Source: Bacteroidetes bacterium MED-G13 (lineage in GTDB: Bacteria; Bacteroidota; Bacteroidia; Flavobacteriales; Flavobacteriaceae). From it: DNA of 64,000 bases. This document shows, piece by piece, positions 37,907 to 46,038 of this stretch (position 1 is the first letter of the stretch; each line of letters opens with the position of its first letter). Made by a program: the position numbers and the translations under genes. The stretch is from positions 1 to 64,000 of the forward strand of contig NTKO01000001.1 in NCBI GenBank assembly GCA_002457735.1. The letters run 5' to 3'. The notes below the pieces were generated by a model. It did no database searches, had not been told where the DNA came from, and was given only the letters and a program-made list of their open reading frames with translations.

Positions 37907-38504
37907 TAATAAAATTTTTAATTAATTGAAAATCTTTTATACCATAGTCAATTTCAAATTGACTATTAATGTCTACTGCAACACAATTTTTTGAAACAAC
38001 AGAATTTAAAAATATCTTAAGATTTTTAAGAGATTTAATTCCAATACCACCACTTAAAAAAAATTGTTTATTTATTTTATAATTACTTAATATATTCCAA
38101 TCAAAGGATATGCCATTACCACCTGGTAAATTACCTGCAGTGTCAAACAAAAAGTAATCACAGCTTAAATAGTTTTTGAGAACATTAAAATTAAAGTTTG
38201 CATCAACAGCAAAAGCTTTAATAATTTTAATGTCCTTAATTTTAGAAATAAATTTTGGTGTTTCATTTCCATGTAATTGAATGAAATCTAATTTGTGTTT
38301 ATTTACCATTTTATTTATGTATTCAATTTCAGGATCAACAAAAACACCAACTTTCTTTATATTTTTATTTATTGTTGGGATGTTGTGTTTATTGATATAC
38401 CTTTTTGAGTTGTTGTAAAAAATAAATCCCATAAAATCAGGCCCTAATTCTGCAATCAATTTGATATTTTCTGCATATTTCATACCACAAACTTTTAGTT
38501 TCAT
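37896..38504 (-). CDS. trpF: phosphoribosylanthranilate isomerase
   Basis: 202 aa. It is the TIM-barrel isomerase producing CdRP. Visible motifs are KVCGMKYAENI (catalytic cysteine), DFIQLHGNE, the LFDTAGNLPGGNGISFDW general-acid region, and FLSGGIGIKSL for phosphate binding. It is separate from TrpC rather than fused, overlaps trpC by 4 bases and trpB by 11. Confidence 0.95.
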   Translation of the reverse strand: MKLKVCGMKYAENIKLIAELGPDFMGFIFYNNSKRYINKHNIPTINKNIKKVGVFVDPEIEYINKMVNKHKLDFIQLHGNETPKFISKIKDIKIIKAFAVDANFNFNVLKNYLSCDYFLFDTAGNLPGGNGISFDWNILSNYKINKQFFLSGGIGIKSLKNLKIFLNSVVSKNCVAVDINSQFEIDYGIKDFQLIKNFINEL

Positions 38505-39286
38505 TGCTCTATTTTTTTTATTAAATTCTTTGCAGCTGTTCCAGGATCTGCTGATTTCATGAAATATTCTCCAATTAAGAAACCCTCAAATCCATACAAT
38601 CTCAAATCATTAATCGATTCATAGCTATGAAACCCACTTTCTGAAATTTTTATAAAATCATTAGGGATTTTTTTTGAAATATTTTTTGAAATATTAATAT
38701 CTGTTTTAAATGTTTTCAAATCTCTATTATTTACTCCAATCAGATCAACATATTGGCATAGTGCCTTATCTAATTCCCTCTCACAATGGATTTCAACTAA
38801 CACTTCTAAATTTAATTCTTTTGCTAGTTTTGATAGATTATTTATTTCTTTTTTCGATAAGATTGAGGCAATTAATAATACTACATCAGCTCCCAATGAT
38901 TTTGATTCAATAATTTGAAATTCATCTATAATAAAATCCTTTCTTAAAACTGGACCTGAGAAAATTTCTTTGGAAATTTTTAAATCTTGGTTAGATCCAC
39001 CAAAAAAATGGTAATCCGTTAAAACAGAAATACCGGAAACTTTCGCTTTTTTATAGCCATTAATTACATCCTCTACATACAAATAATCATTAATTATATT
39101 TTTTGAGGGAGACTTTCTTTTGTGTTCAGCAATGATTCCTGATTTACTAGATTTTAAATTTTTTTTTAGGGAAACCGTAAGCTTTTCAAATAGTTTTGTG
39201 GATTGTAAATCATTGATTGTATAATTAGATTTGAGAATATTTATCTCATTTTTTTTATACTTAATTATTTTATTTAGGATATTCAT
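38501..39286 (-). CDS. trpC: indole-3-glycerol phosphate synthase
   Basis: 261 aa, a monofunctional TIM barrel closing the indole ring. Conserved stretches are IIAEHKRKSPSKNII, VLTDYHFFGGSNQDL, VLRKDFIIDEFQI, VEIHCERELDKAL, IGVNNRDLKTF and SESGFHS. It overlaps trpD and trpF by 4 bases each (ATGA type). Confidence 0.97.
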   Translation of the reverse strand: MNILNKIIKYKKNEINILKSNYTINDLQSTKLFEKLTVSLKKNLKSSKSGIIAEHKRKSPSKNIINDYLYVEDVINGYKKAKVSGISVLTDYHFFGGSNQDLKISKEIFSGPVLRKDFIIDEFQIIESKSLGADVVLLIASILSKKEINNLSKLAKELNLEVLVEIHCERELDKALCQYVDLIGVNNRDLKTFKTDINISKNISKKIPNDFIKISESGFHSYESINDLRLYGFEGFLIGEYFMKSADPGTAAKNLIKKIEQ

Positions 39287-40278
39287 TTACTCATACCTAT
39301 TAGTTTATTAAATGAATTGAGTGCTTTTTTGCTAAACAAAGAATCTTTAGCAAGCTCACAAGCTTGATTAAGGTCTACCCCTTTTGCAATAGAAATTGCT
39401 AATGCAGAATTTGCCAATACCACATTGATTTGTTCTTTAGTCCCATTTAGATTTAAAATATCATAAAAAATCTTTGCAGCTTCCTTGACAGAGTTTCCTC
39501 CAAAAATTTTATCGGGAGATATTTTCCCGAAATTAAGATCACTTGGTTTTAATAAAAACTCTTTATTATTAAAAGCAACTTTAGTTTCAGAAGTAAGAGA
39601 AATTTCATCATAGCCATCCAAAGAATATACTATAGAATATTGAAGTTTAGTTGTTTTTTCAAAGACAGACTTATATAATCGAAATACATCTAATCCATAA
39701 ACACCTACAAGCTGAAAATCAGGTTGACAAGGATTCACCAATGGGCCCAGAATATTAAAAAATGTTTTTAACCCTAAGGCTTTTCTAACAGGTGCAACAT
39801 TTTTCATTGCTGGATGAAATAAAGGTGCATGTAAAATGCATATGTTTGCTTTATCTAAACAATCGTTTAGAAAATTAAAATCATTACTAAATTTGATCCC
39901 AAAATATTCTAAAAGGTTTGATGAACCACAAGCTGATGAAACAGAGTAATTTCCATGTTTAGTTACATGGATACCTGCACCAGCTGTAACGAATGAAGCC
40001 AATGTTGATATATTAAAGGTATTTTTATTATCTCCACCAGTTCCACACAAATCAATTGTTTGAAAATCCTTGAAATCTATTTTCACACATAATTCAAGAA
40101 GGGCACTTTTAAAACCAATTATTTCCTCTGAAGTAACACCTCTCATCATAAAAATAGTCAAGAAAGATGCTATTTGTTCATCGTTATATTTACCACTTGA
40201 AATTTCAATTAGTATATTTCTAGATTCTATTTGATCTAGATTTTCGTGATTGATAAGTCGCTGAATTATTTCTTTCAT
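39283..40278 (-). CDS. trpD: anthranilate phosphoribosyltransferase
   Basis: 331 aa from the ATG at 40278 (MKEIIQRLINHENL), one base after the trpG stop; an ATG eight codons further up is also in frame but would lie inside trpG. It couples anthranilate to PRPP. Motifs are DLCGTGGDNKNTFNIST (PRPP loop), KHGNYSVSSACGSSNLLE and FHPAMKNVAPVRKALG. It is a stand-alone enzyme, not fused to TrpG. Confidence 0.96.
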   Translation of the reverse strand: MKEIIQRLINHENLDQIESRNILIEISSGKYNDEQIASFLTIFMMRGVTSEEIIGFKSALLELCVKIDFKDFQTIDLCGTGGDNKNTFNISTLASFVTAGAGIHVTKHGNYSVSSACGSSNLLEYFGIKFSNDFNFLNDCLDKANICILHAPLFHPAMKNVAPVRKALGLKTFFNILGPLVNPCQPDFQLVGVYGLDVFRLYKSVFEKTTKLQYSIVYSLDGYDEISLTSETKVAFNNKEFLLKPSDLNFGKISPDKIFGGNSVKEAAKIFYDILNLNGTKEQINVVLANSALAISIAKGVDLNQACELAKDSLFSKKALNSFNKLIGMSK

Positions 40279-40279
40279 T

Positions 40280-40843
40280 TTAGCTCTTGACCCAATTCTC
40301 AATTAATTTTTTTCCATGGGGAGTTAGTATTGATTCCGGATGAAACTGCACACCTTTTACATCATATTTTTTATGTCTAATTGACATAATTTGGTTGTTG
40401 TTATCTATTGATGTGATTTCTAAATCTTCAGAAATTGTATCAACAACCCATGAATGATACCTTGCAGCAAGGAAGTTATTTTTGATTCCTTTAAAAATTA
40501 ATTCATCCCCAACACAGATATTTATTTCAGTTGAAACACCATGAAAAACATCATCTAAGTTTTTAAGAGTTCCTCCGTATACCTCTGCAATTGCTTGTTG
40601 ACCCAAACATACTCCTAGAATACTTTTCGTTGACCCATATTTTGAAATAACTTCTTTTAAAAGACCAGCTTCATCAGGAATTCCAGGACCAGGAGAAAGT
40701 AAAATTTTAGGAAAGTTTACAATATCTTCTATTATAAACTTATCATTTCTAAACACAGACACATCACAATTTAATTCCTTTAACAAGTGAACCAAATTAT
40801 AAGTAAAACTATCATAATTGTCTATAACTAATACTTTTTTCAT
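40280..40843 (-). CDS. trpG: anthranilate synthase glutamine amidotransferase subunit
   Basis: 187 aa, class I glutamine amidotransferase. The catalytic cysteine is in LGVCLGQQAIAE and the His-Glu pair in VQFHPESILTPHGK. LLSPGPGIPDEAG is the oxyanion region. It gives ammonia to TrpE. In some bacteria the same subunit also serves p-aminobenzoate synthase; no pabB is in the window. It overlaps trpE by 4 bases. Confidence 0.96.
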   Translation of the reverse strand: MKKVLVIDNYDSFTYNLVHLLKELNCDVSVFRNDKFIIEDIVNFPKILLSPGPGIPDEAGLLKEVISKYGSTKSILGVCLGQQAIAEVYGGTLKNLDDVFHGVSTEINICVGDELIFKGIKNNFLAARYHSWVVDTISEDLEITSIDNNNQIMSIRHKKYDVKGVQFHPESILTPHGKKLIENWVKS

Positions 40844-42243
40844 ACCTGTAAATTATTTGCTATTTCTATTGACTTTGTTAGGGCGTTTAATTTGTTATAA
40901 ACTTCCTGTAATTCATTTTCATTTTCTGACTTATCTACAATACCTGCACCCGCTTGCCAATACAAATAATTGTCTTTACTTAAAAAAGTTCTTATCATTA
41001 TTGCGTGATTATAATTTCCGTGGAAATCCAATAAACCAATTGCTCCTCCGTAGTATCCCCTATTTGTTTTTTCATATTTTTCAATTAAATTCATTGCCAT
41101 ATGCTTTGGCGCACCGGACAGGGTTCCTGCAGGAAAAGTGTCAGCAATAATTTTTAAATTATTATTAAGGGTTTCTAGTTCACCTGTTACTTTACTTACA
41201 AGGTGTATAACATGAGAGAAATACTGTACTTCTTTGAACTTATCAACTCTAACAGTTGAACAATTTCTACTTAAATCATTCCTCGCTAAATCTACTAGCA
41301 TTACATGCTCACTTCCTTCTTTTGGATCATTGATTAGTTGCTTGGCAAGTAATTTATCTTCAGCTTCATTTCCGGTTCTCTTGAAAGTTCCAGCAATTGG
41401 ATGGATTTCAGCAAACTTATCATTGATTACTAATTGAGCTTCTGGTGAGCTACCAAATATTTTATAACTACCAAAATCAAAATAAAATAAATAAGGTGAT
41501 GGATTTATACTTCTTAATGCTCTATAGACGTTAAAATCATCACCCTTAAATTGTTGTGAGAACCTCCTGGACAAGACTAATTGGAAAACATCTCCTCTTT
41601 TACAATGTTGCTTCGCATCAGTAATATGCTTAAGAAATTCTGTATCTGTTAAATTTGATTTGATTTTATCAATTGATTCAAAGCTGAAATTGTAGGAATT
41701 GGATACTTTAATAAGCTGGTATACTTCATCGATATTATTACTTTCATCCAAAGAATGACAAAAAATATATGCTTCATTTTTGAAATGATTAATGGCAATT
41801 ATATTTTTATATACGCCGTAATACATTTCTGGGATTTTAATGGAATTTTCTTTTTCTATAATATTTACATCTTCAAAATATTGTACAGCATCATAGGATG
41901 TAAATCCAAAAAGACCATTATTTATAAACGAAAATTTACTTTTTTCAACTTTAAATGAATTAATGAAGTTCTGCAGCTCTTCAATTACATTTTTTTTGGA
42001 ACAAGGAATATTTTTATATGAATTGTTTGGCAATTTTGATGAAATAATATTATTGGAAACTTCAAATGAAGCAATCTGATCAAAACATATATAAGAGAAG
42101 CTATTATTAATGGAATTATAATCACTGCTCTCTAATAATAGACTTTTTGGGAATTTATCTCTTACCCTTAAATAGATACTAACAGGTGTTATTGTATCAA
42201 CTAAAAAATTTTTATATGTGGTTTTTAATTCTATTTTTTCCAT
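40840..42243 (-). CDS. trpE: anthranilate synthase component I
   Basis: 467 aa. It converts chorismate and ammonia to anthranilate. C-terminal chorismate-binding motifs: RRFSQQFKGDDFNVYRALR, PIAGTFKRTG, EHVMLVDLARNDL, FPAGTLSGAPKHMAMNLIE and YGGAIGLLDF. The N-terminal region carries a LLESSDYNS stretch equivalent to the Trp-binding LLES motif, so feedback inhibition by Trp is likely. First gene of the trp operon. Its ATG is preceded by a stem-loop (42250-42278) and the leader-peptide attenuator. Confidence 0.97.
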   Translation of the reverse strand: MEKIELKTTYKNFLVDTITPVSIYLRVRDKFPKSLLLESSDYNSINNSFSYICFDQIASFEVSNNIISSKLPNNSYKNIPCSKKNVIEELQNFINSFKVEKSKFSFINNGLFGFTSYDAVQYFEDVNIIEKENSIKIPEMYYGVYKNIIAINHFKNEAYIFCHSLDESNNIDEVYQLIKVSNSYNFSFESIDKIKSNLTDTEFLKHITDAKQHCKRGDVFQLVLSRRFSQQFKGDDFNVYRALRSINPSPYLFYFDFGSYKIFGSSPEAQLVINDKFAEIHPIAGTFKRTGNEAEDKLLAKQLINDPKEGSEHVMLVDLARNDLSRNCSTVRVDKFKEVQYFSHVIHLVSKVTGELETLNNNLKIIADTFPAGTLSGAPKHMAMNLIEKYEKTNRGYYGGAIGLLDFHGNYNHAIMIRTFLSKDNYLYWQAGAGIVDKSENENELQEVYNKLNALTKSIEIANNLQV

Positions 42244-42249
42244 TTTTCA

Positions 42250-42278
42250 AAAGAGAGCCACTTAATGTGACTCTCTTT
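42250..42278 (-). promoter_or_regulatory. second stem-loop immediately upstream of trpE
   Basis: On the minus-strand RNA AAAGAGAGUCAC and GUGGCUCUCUUU form a 12-bp stem (one U-G pair) with loop AUUAA, ending 6 bases before the trpE ATG. It lies downstream of the attenuator terminator, so it is in the read-through transcript only. The wobble pair occurs only in the minus-strand RNA, which suggests that strand is the functional one. It could stabilise the mRNA 5' end, act as a second terminator (only four U follow), or affect trpE translation. Confidence 0.6.
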
Positions 42279-42310
42279 GATTTAATCAACAAACTAAACT
42301 AACTATTATG

Positions 42311-42343
42311 AAAAAAAAAAGCTTATCGTGATGATAAGCTTTT
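42311..42343 (-). terminator. trp-operon attenuator terminator
   Basis: On the minus strand AAAAGCTTATC and GATAAGCTTTT form an 11-bp stem with loop ATCAC, then a run of ten T. Its 5' half and loop contain CATCACGA (42333-42326), which can pair with TCGTGATG (42376-42369) at the end of the leader peptide to form the antiterminator. A-rich sequence on the other side means it could also terminate plus-strand transcription. Confidence 0.9.
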
Positions 42344-42368
42344 AATTTTTTTTTACAAATAGCAGTTA

Positions 42369-42376
42369 CATCACGA
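42369..42376 (-). promoter_or_regulatory. trp attenuator antiterminator strand (segment 2)
   Basis: TCGTGATG on the minus strand spans the last sense codon (TCG) and stop codon (TGA) of the trp leader peptide. It is fully complementary over 8 bases to CATCACGA in the terminator. A ribosome stalled at the Trp codons, about 20 bases upstream, would leave this segment free; one that reaches the stop codon would mask it. Confidence 0.78.
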
Positions 42377-42427
42377 AATAGGTATTTCATGCATCCACCA
42401 CCATTTATTTGTAATTCTTTTAATCAT
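42371..42427 (-). CDS. trpL: trp operon leader peptide
   Basis: 18 codons: MIKRITNKWWWMHEIPIS, then TGA. Three consecutive TGG codons in so short a frame, followed by a terminator with an alternative pairing partner and then trpE, identify a ribosome-mediated attenuation peptide equivalent in role to enterobacterial TrpL. ATG is at 42427, 35 bases after the stop codon of the plastocyanin-like gene on the same strand. No Shine-Dalgarno sequence is visible; the start may be at the very 5' end of the mRNA. Confidence 0.9.
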   Translation of the reverse strand: MIKRITNKWWWMHEIPIS

Positions 42428-42431
42428 TTCT

Positions 42432-42439
42432 TAAATATA
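42432..42439 (-). promoter_or_regulatory. possible -7 element of the trp operon (TATATTTA)
   Basis: TATATTTA on the minus strand differs from TAnnTTTG only at the last base, with TTT at the 19-base spacing for the -33 element. It ends four bases before the trpL ATG, the same spacing as TACATTCG before the phe leader. The transcript would start at about the ATG. Confidence 0.4.
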
Positions 42440-42462
42440 ATAATCTATTTACTATAAAAAAA

Positions 42463-43035
42463 TTATTTTTTAATGAATCTTTTGTACGAGGTAGATTCAC
42501 TGTTAGAAACTTTTAAAATGTAAACTCCTGTAGCAAATTCAGAAATATCTATCGATAAACTCTCTGCATTTAAATCATAAGATTTTTTCATAACAACTTT
42601 ACCTAACATATTGTAAATCTCCAGGTCAGCATCTTCATTAAGTGTATTTAACTTAATGTTCACTATATCAAATGCAGGGTTTGGATAGACATCAAGCTGT
42701 ATAATATTATAATCATTTACAGAAAGTGGATCCGTAACATTTACTACACCATACATTGATGCATGAGGACTACATGTAAAAGTAGTACTGCCAACGAGGT
42801 TGAATGTATGTGAGAAAACATGTCCTTGTCCATTATAACCACTATCAAAAGATTCGACACCTCCAGTTGATATTAAGTTGTGTGTTCCTGATCCCCAAGT
42901 CCAAACAACTGTATCCCCAATTTCAATATTGATTGTTTGATTCGTACTTTGCATATTCCAAGGATATTGATGCGTTGTCTGGGAAAATACAAATGAAGAA
43001 ATAAGGAAAAATAAAAAAAGTAATTTTTGTTTCAT
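42463..43035 (-). CDS. T9SS-secreted plastocyanin/cupredoxin-like protein
   Basis: 190 aa from the ATG at 43035, which begins a clean signal peptide (MKQKLLFLFFLISSFVFSQ); an ATG 17 codons upstream has no signal sequence. Residues 20-100 are a small cupredoxin: the copper ligands would be the His in GTHNLIS and the Cys-His-Met of TCSPHASMYG, typical of type 1 blue copper. Residues 110-190 are a T9SS sorting domain (LDVYPNPAFDIVNIKL, ATGVYILKVS, ending KRFIKK). It probably carries an electron-transfer or copper-binding domain to the cell surface. It lies alone between the tRNA genes and trpL. Confidence 0.85.
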   Translation of the reverse strand: MKQKLLFLFFLISSFVFSQTTHQYPWNMQSTNQTINIEIGDTVVWTWGSGTHNLISTGGVESFDSGYNGQGHVFSHTFNLVGSTTFTCSPHASMYGVVNVTDPLSVNDYNIIQLDVYPNPAFDIVNIKLNTLNEDADLEIYNMLGKVVMKKSYDLNAESLSIDISEFATGVYILKVSNSESTSYKRFIKK

Positions 43036-43099
43036 AATATTATTGTTTTGTATAAAGTTAACAATTTCTGTTCCAAATCTTAGCAATTAGTTAAAACAA

Positions 43100-43127
43100 A
43101 AAACCCGTAATGTTTATTACGGGTTTT
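43100..43127 (-). terminator. intrinsic terminator of the tRNA-Gly-tRNA-Leu transcript
   Basis: AAAACCCGTAAT and ATTACGGGTTTT form a 12-bp stem with loop of four, followed on the minus strand by TTGTTTT. It starts right after the tRNA-Leu 3' end. Confidence 0.88.
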
Positions 43128-43128
43128 G

Positions 43129-43214
43129 TACTGAAGGCGGGACTTGAACCCGCACGGATATTACTATCCATTGGATTTTAAGTCCAACGTGTCTACCAAT
43201 TCCACCACTTCAGC
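43129..43214 (-). tRNA. tRNA-Leu (anticodon TAA)
   Basis: 86 nt on the minus strand. Acceptor GCTGAAG pairs with CTTCAGT (a G-U closing pair), discriminator A. The anticodon stem-loop TGGACTTAAAATCCA gives anticodon TAA, decoding UUA. A long variable arm (class II), as required for tRNA-Leu, precedes the GGTTCAAGTCC T-arm. CCA is not encoded. It shares a transcript with tRNA-Gly 12 bases upstream. Confidence 0.96.
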
Positions 43215-43226
43215 ATTATTGTGTGG

Positions 43227-43298
43227 AGCGAAAGACGGGATTTGAACCCGCGACCCTCACCTTGGCAAGGTGATGCTCTACCCCTGAGCTACTTTCGC
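43227..43298 (-). tRNA. tRNA-Gly (anticodon GCC)
   Basis: 72 nt on the minus strand. Acceptor GCGAAAG pairs with CTTTCGC, discriminator T. The anticodon loop TTGCCAA gives GCC. D-arm AGCTCAGGGGTAGAGC and T-arm GGGTTCAAATCCC are canonical. CCA is not encoded. It is the first of two tRNAs in one transcript. Confidence 0.97.
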
Positions 43299-43334
43299 TT
43301 ATTTTAATGAACATTTTACCCTAAAGCAGGGATG

Positions 43335-43364
43335 CAAATTTAAAATTTTATTTTTATTAAGCAA
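43335..43364 (-). promoter_or_regulatory. promoter of the tRNA pair (TTG-N19-TAAATTTG)
   Basis: On the minus strand TTG (43364-43362), a 19-base spacer, and TAAATTTG (43342-43335) match the Bacteroidetes housekeeping promoter exactly, including spacing. The start would be near 43328, about 30 bases before tRNA-Gly. This is the cleanest promoter in the window and supports the class-level taxonomic call. Confidence 0.8.
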
Positions 43365-43374
43365 GAAAATAGAA

Positions 43375-45966
43375 TTATGAATTATTTGCTTTTCTTTTCA
43401 AATCATTTAATATAACTAAAGCTTCAATTGGAGTTAACTTATCTGAATCTATTTTCATTAATTCTAGTTTTATTTCTTGTGAAATGGGGTCTTGAATAGT
43501 GAAAAAATCTAATTGATTTTTTTCACTTGTTTTATTGCTTATTTTATCATGCCCTCTGTCTTTTTCTAAATTTAATAATATTTTATTAGCATTCTTGATA
43601 ACACTTTTAGGTACACCTGCCATCTTAGCAACATGAATTCCAAAACTATGTTCACTACTTCCCGGGATTAATTTCCTGAGAAATAATATTTGATTACTTT
43701 CCTCTTTAATAGAAACATTAAAATTTTTAATTCTTTCAAATAAACCCTGCATTTGATTTAACTCATGATAATGAGTTGCAAATAATGTTTTGGGTCTGGC
43801 GCTGTGATTATGTAGGTACTCAGTTATTGCCCATGCAATTGAAATTCCGTCATAAGTACTTGTTCCTCTACCAATCTCATCTAATAAAATAAGACTCCTT
43901 GGGGATATATTATTTAAAATTAAAGCTGTTTCGTTCATTTCAACCATAAAAGTTGATTCACCCATACTAATATTATCCGACGCCCCAACTCTGGTGAAAA
44001 TTTTATCAACTATACCCATTCTTAATTTTTTTGCAGGAACAAAACTACCTATTTGGGCCATTAGACTTAAAATTGCCGTTTGTCGTAATATTGCTGATTT
44101 TCCAGACATATTTGGTCCTGTGATCATTATGATTTGCTGATTCCTTGGTGTGATCAAAATATTATTAGGAATGAACGGTTTTTCACTTGATAATTGAGAT
44201 TCAATTACCGGATGTCTTGCTTCCAAAATTTCTATGTCATAAGAATCATCAAAAATAGGTCGACAATATTTTTTTGAAATAGCAAGATTACAAAATGACA
44301 ATAGACAATCTAATCTAGAAATAACAAAAGAGTTTTTTTGGATTTTTTTTATGTAGGATTGACTCCAATTCAATAGTTCATCATAAATTTGTAATTCAAG
44401 ATTAAGTATTTTCTCTTCAGCACCTAAAATTTTTGACTCATATTCTTTTAATTCTTCTGTTATATATCTTTCAGCATTCACCAATGTCTGTTTCCTAATC
44501 CATTCTGATGGTACTTTTTCTTTATGTGTATTTCTAACCTCAATATAATATCCAAAAACATTATTAGATGAAATCTTAAGTGAAGGAATATTAGTTTTTT
44601 TAGATAAATCCTGTAGCATTTTTTCCAAAAATTCTTTATTATTTTTGGAAATTTCTCTAAGTTCCAAAAGCTCACTAGAAACTGCTGAAGAAATAGTATT
44701 TCCTTTGCTGATACTTACAGGTGGATCTGAATTTAAAGTATTACTAACTTTTGAAATAAATTCTGTACAATTTGCAATCAAATAAATAAGATGATTTAAT
44801 TCCTTGCAATCAGTCTTAGATATATCATTTTTTAAGTTTTCAATTAATTCAACAGAATCCTTTAAATTAAAAATTTCCCTAGGATTAATTTTCTTTGTTG
44901 CTACTTTTGAAGTTAATCTTTCAATATCACTAAGTTTCGAAATTACATTATAAATTAATGCATTCGTTTTTTCATCACTTATCAAAAATTCAACGATATT
45001 ATGTCTTGATATAATTACTTCTTTTTCACATGATGGTAAAGCTACCCATCTTTTTAGAAGTCTTCCTCCCATTGGAGATAATGTTTGATCAATTACATCA
45101 ATCAAGCATTTACCCTCTACTGAGTTAGGTCTAAATAACTCTAAATTTCGTATTGTAAATCTATCAAGCCAAACATGCCCTTCTTTTGGTATTCTTTTTA
45201 TCGATGTAATATGGCTCAATCGCTCATGCTGAGTTTCATTTAAATAATGCATTATAGCGGAAGAGGCTATAATACCATTATTCAGATCATTAATGCCAAA
45301 GCCTTTGAGGGATGAAATTTCAAACTGTTTTTTTAATAAATCATTAGCATAATCTATATTAAAAACCCACTCGTCTAAAAAAAATAGGTTAAATGACTCA
45401 CCATATGAGTTAACAAAAAGTTTCTTATTTTCTTTGGTAATCAAAACTTCATTTGGAGAAAAATTATCTAGCAACTTAGCAATATATTCAATATTTCCCT
45501 CTGCAATTAAGAATTCCCCAGTTGAAATATCCAGTAAGGATAAACCGACTGTTTTCCCAAAATATAAAGATGCAAGAAAGTTATTAGATTTAGGATTCAC
45601 AACACCATCCACAGTAGCAAGACCAGGCGTTATAATTTCAGTTACCCCTCTTTTTACAATTTTTTTTGTTTTTTTAGGGTCCTCTAATTGATCACAAACT
45701 GCGACACGTAATCCTGCTTTTACAAGTTTTGGCAAATATAAATTCAAGGAATGATATGGAAATCCTGCAAGCTCCGTTTCACTTTGACTTCCAGCACCTC
45801 TTTTTGTTAAAACTATATCTAAAATTTTGGAAGCATTAATTGCATCCTTGCCAAATGTTTCATAAAAATCTCCAACTCGGAATAAAAGAAGTGCATCAGG
45901 GTATTTAACCTTTATAGAATTATATTGCTTCATCAAAGGAGTTGTTTTTTTTACTTCTTTTTCCAA
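43375..45966 (-). CDS. mutS: DNA mismatch repair protein MutS
   Basis: 863 aa from the TTG at 45966 (reads EKEVKKTTPLMKQYNSIK). The frame is open to a TTG at 46029, and an ATG lies at 45933. Homologues begin close to the TPLMKQY segment, so the far-upstream start is unlikely. Domain I has the mismatch-contact motif LLFRVGDFYETFG. The ATPase has Walker A GPNMSGKSAILRQTA, signature DNISMGESTFMVEM, and Walker B LILLDEIGRGTSTYDG. It recognises mispairs. It is divergent from the SpoU-family gene; if the start at 46029 were used only 9 bases would separate them. Confidence 0.95.
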   Translation of the reverse strand: MEKEVKKTTPLMKQYNSIKVKYPDALLLFRVGDFYETFGKDAINASKILDIVLTKRGAGSQSETELAGFPYHSLNLYLPKLVKAGLRVAVCDQLEDPKKTKKIVKRGVTEIITPGLATVDGVVNPKSNNFLASLYFGKTVGLSLLDISTGEFLIAEGNIEYIAKLLDNFSPNEVLITKENKKLFVNSYGESFNLFFLDEWVFNIDYANDLLKKQFEISSLKGFGINDLNNGIIASSAIMHYLNETQHERLSHITSIKRIPKEGHVWLDRFTIRNLELFRPNSVEGKCLIDVIDQTLSPMGGRLLKRWVALPSCEKEVIISRHNIVEFLISDEKTNALIYNVISKLSDIERLTSKVATKKINPREIFNLKDSVELIENLKNDISKTDCKELNHLIYLIANCTEFISKVSNTLNSDPPVSISKGNTISSAVSSELLELREISKNNKEFLEKMLQDLSKKTNIPSLKISSNNVFGYYIEVRNTHKEKVPSEWIRKQTLVNAERYITEELKEYESKILGAEEKILNLELQIYDELLNWSQSYIKKIQKNSFVISRLDCLLSFCNLAISKKYCRPIFDDSYDIEILEARHPVIESQLSSEKPFIPNNILITPRNQQIIMITGPNMSGKSAILRQTAILSLMAQIGSFVPAKKLRMGIVDKIFTRVGASDNISMGESTFMVEMNETALILNNISPRSLILLDEIGRGTSTYDGISIAWAITEYLHNHSARPKTLFATHYHELNQMQGLFERIKNFNVSIKEESNQILFLRKLIPGSSEHSFGIHVAKMAGVPKSVIKNANKILLNLEKDRGHDKISNKTSEKNQLDFFTIQDPISQEIKLELMKIDSDKLTPIEALVILNDLKRKANNS

Positions 45967-46038
45967 ATGCTTGAGTTTAATAGTATTTTTACCACTTAGT
46001 TTTACTAATGTAATGAATATAAAACACAAATAAATCTA

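Noticed and set aside
43300-43334. Possible small RNA gene between mutS and tRNA-Gly
   Set aside because: This stretch is the 5' leader of the tRNA transcript, downstream of the promoter at 43335-43364; no separate structure is visible.
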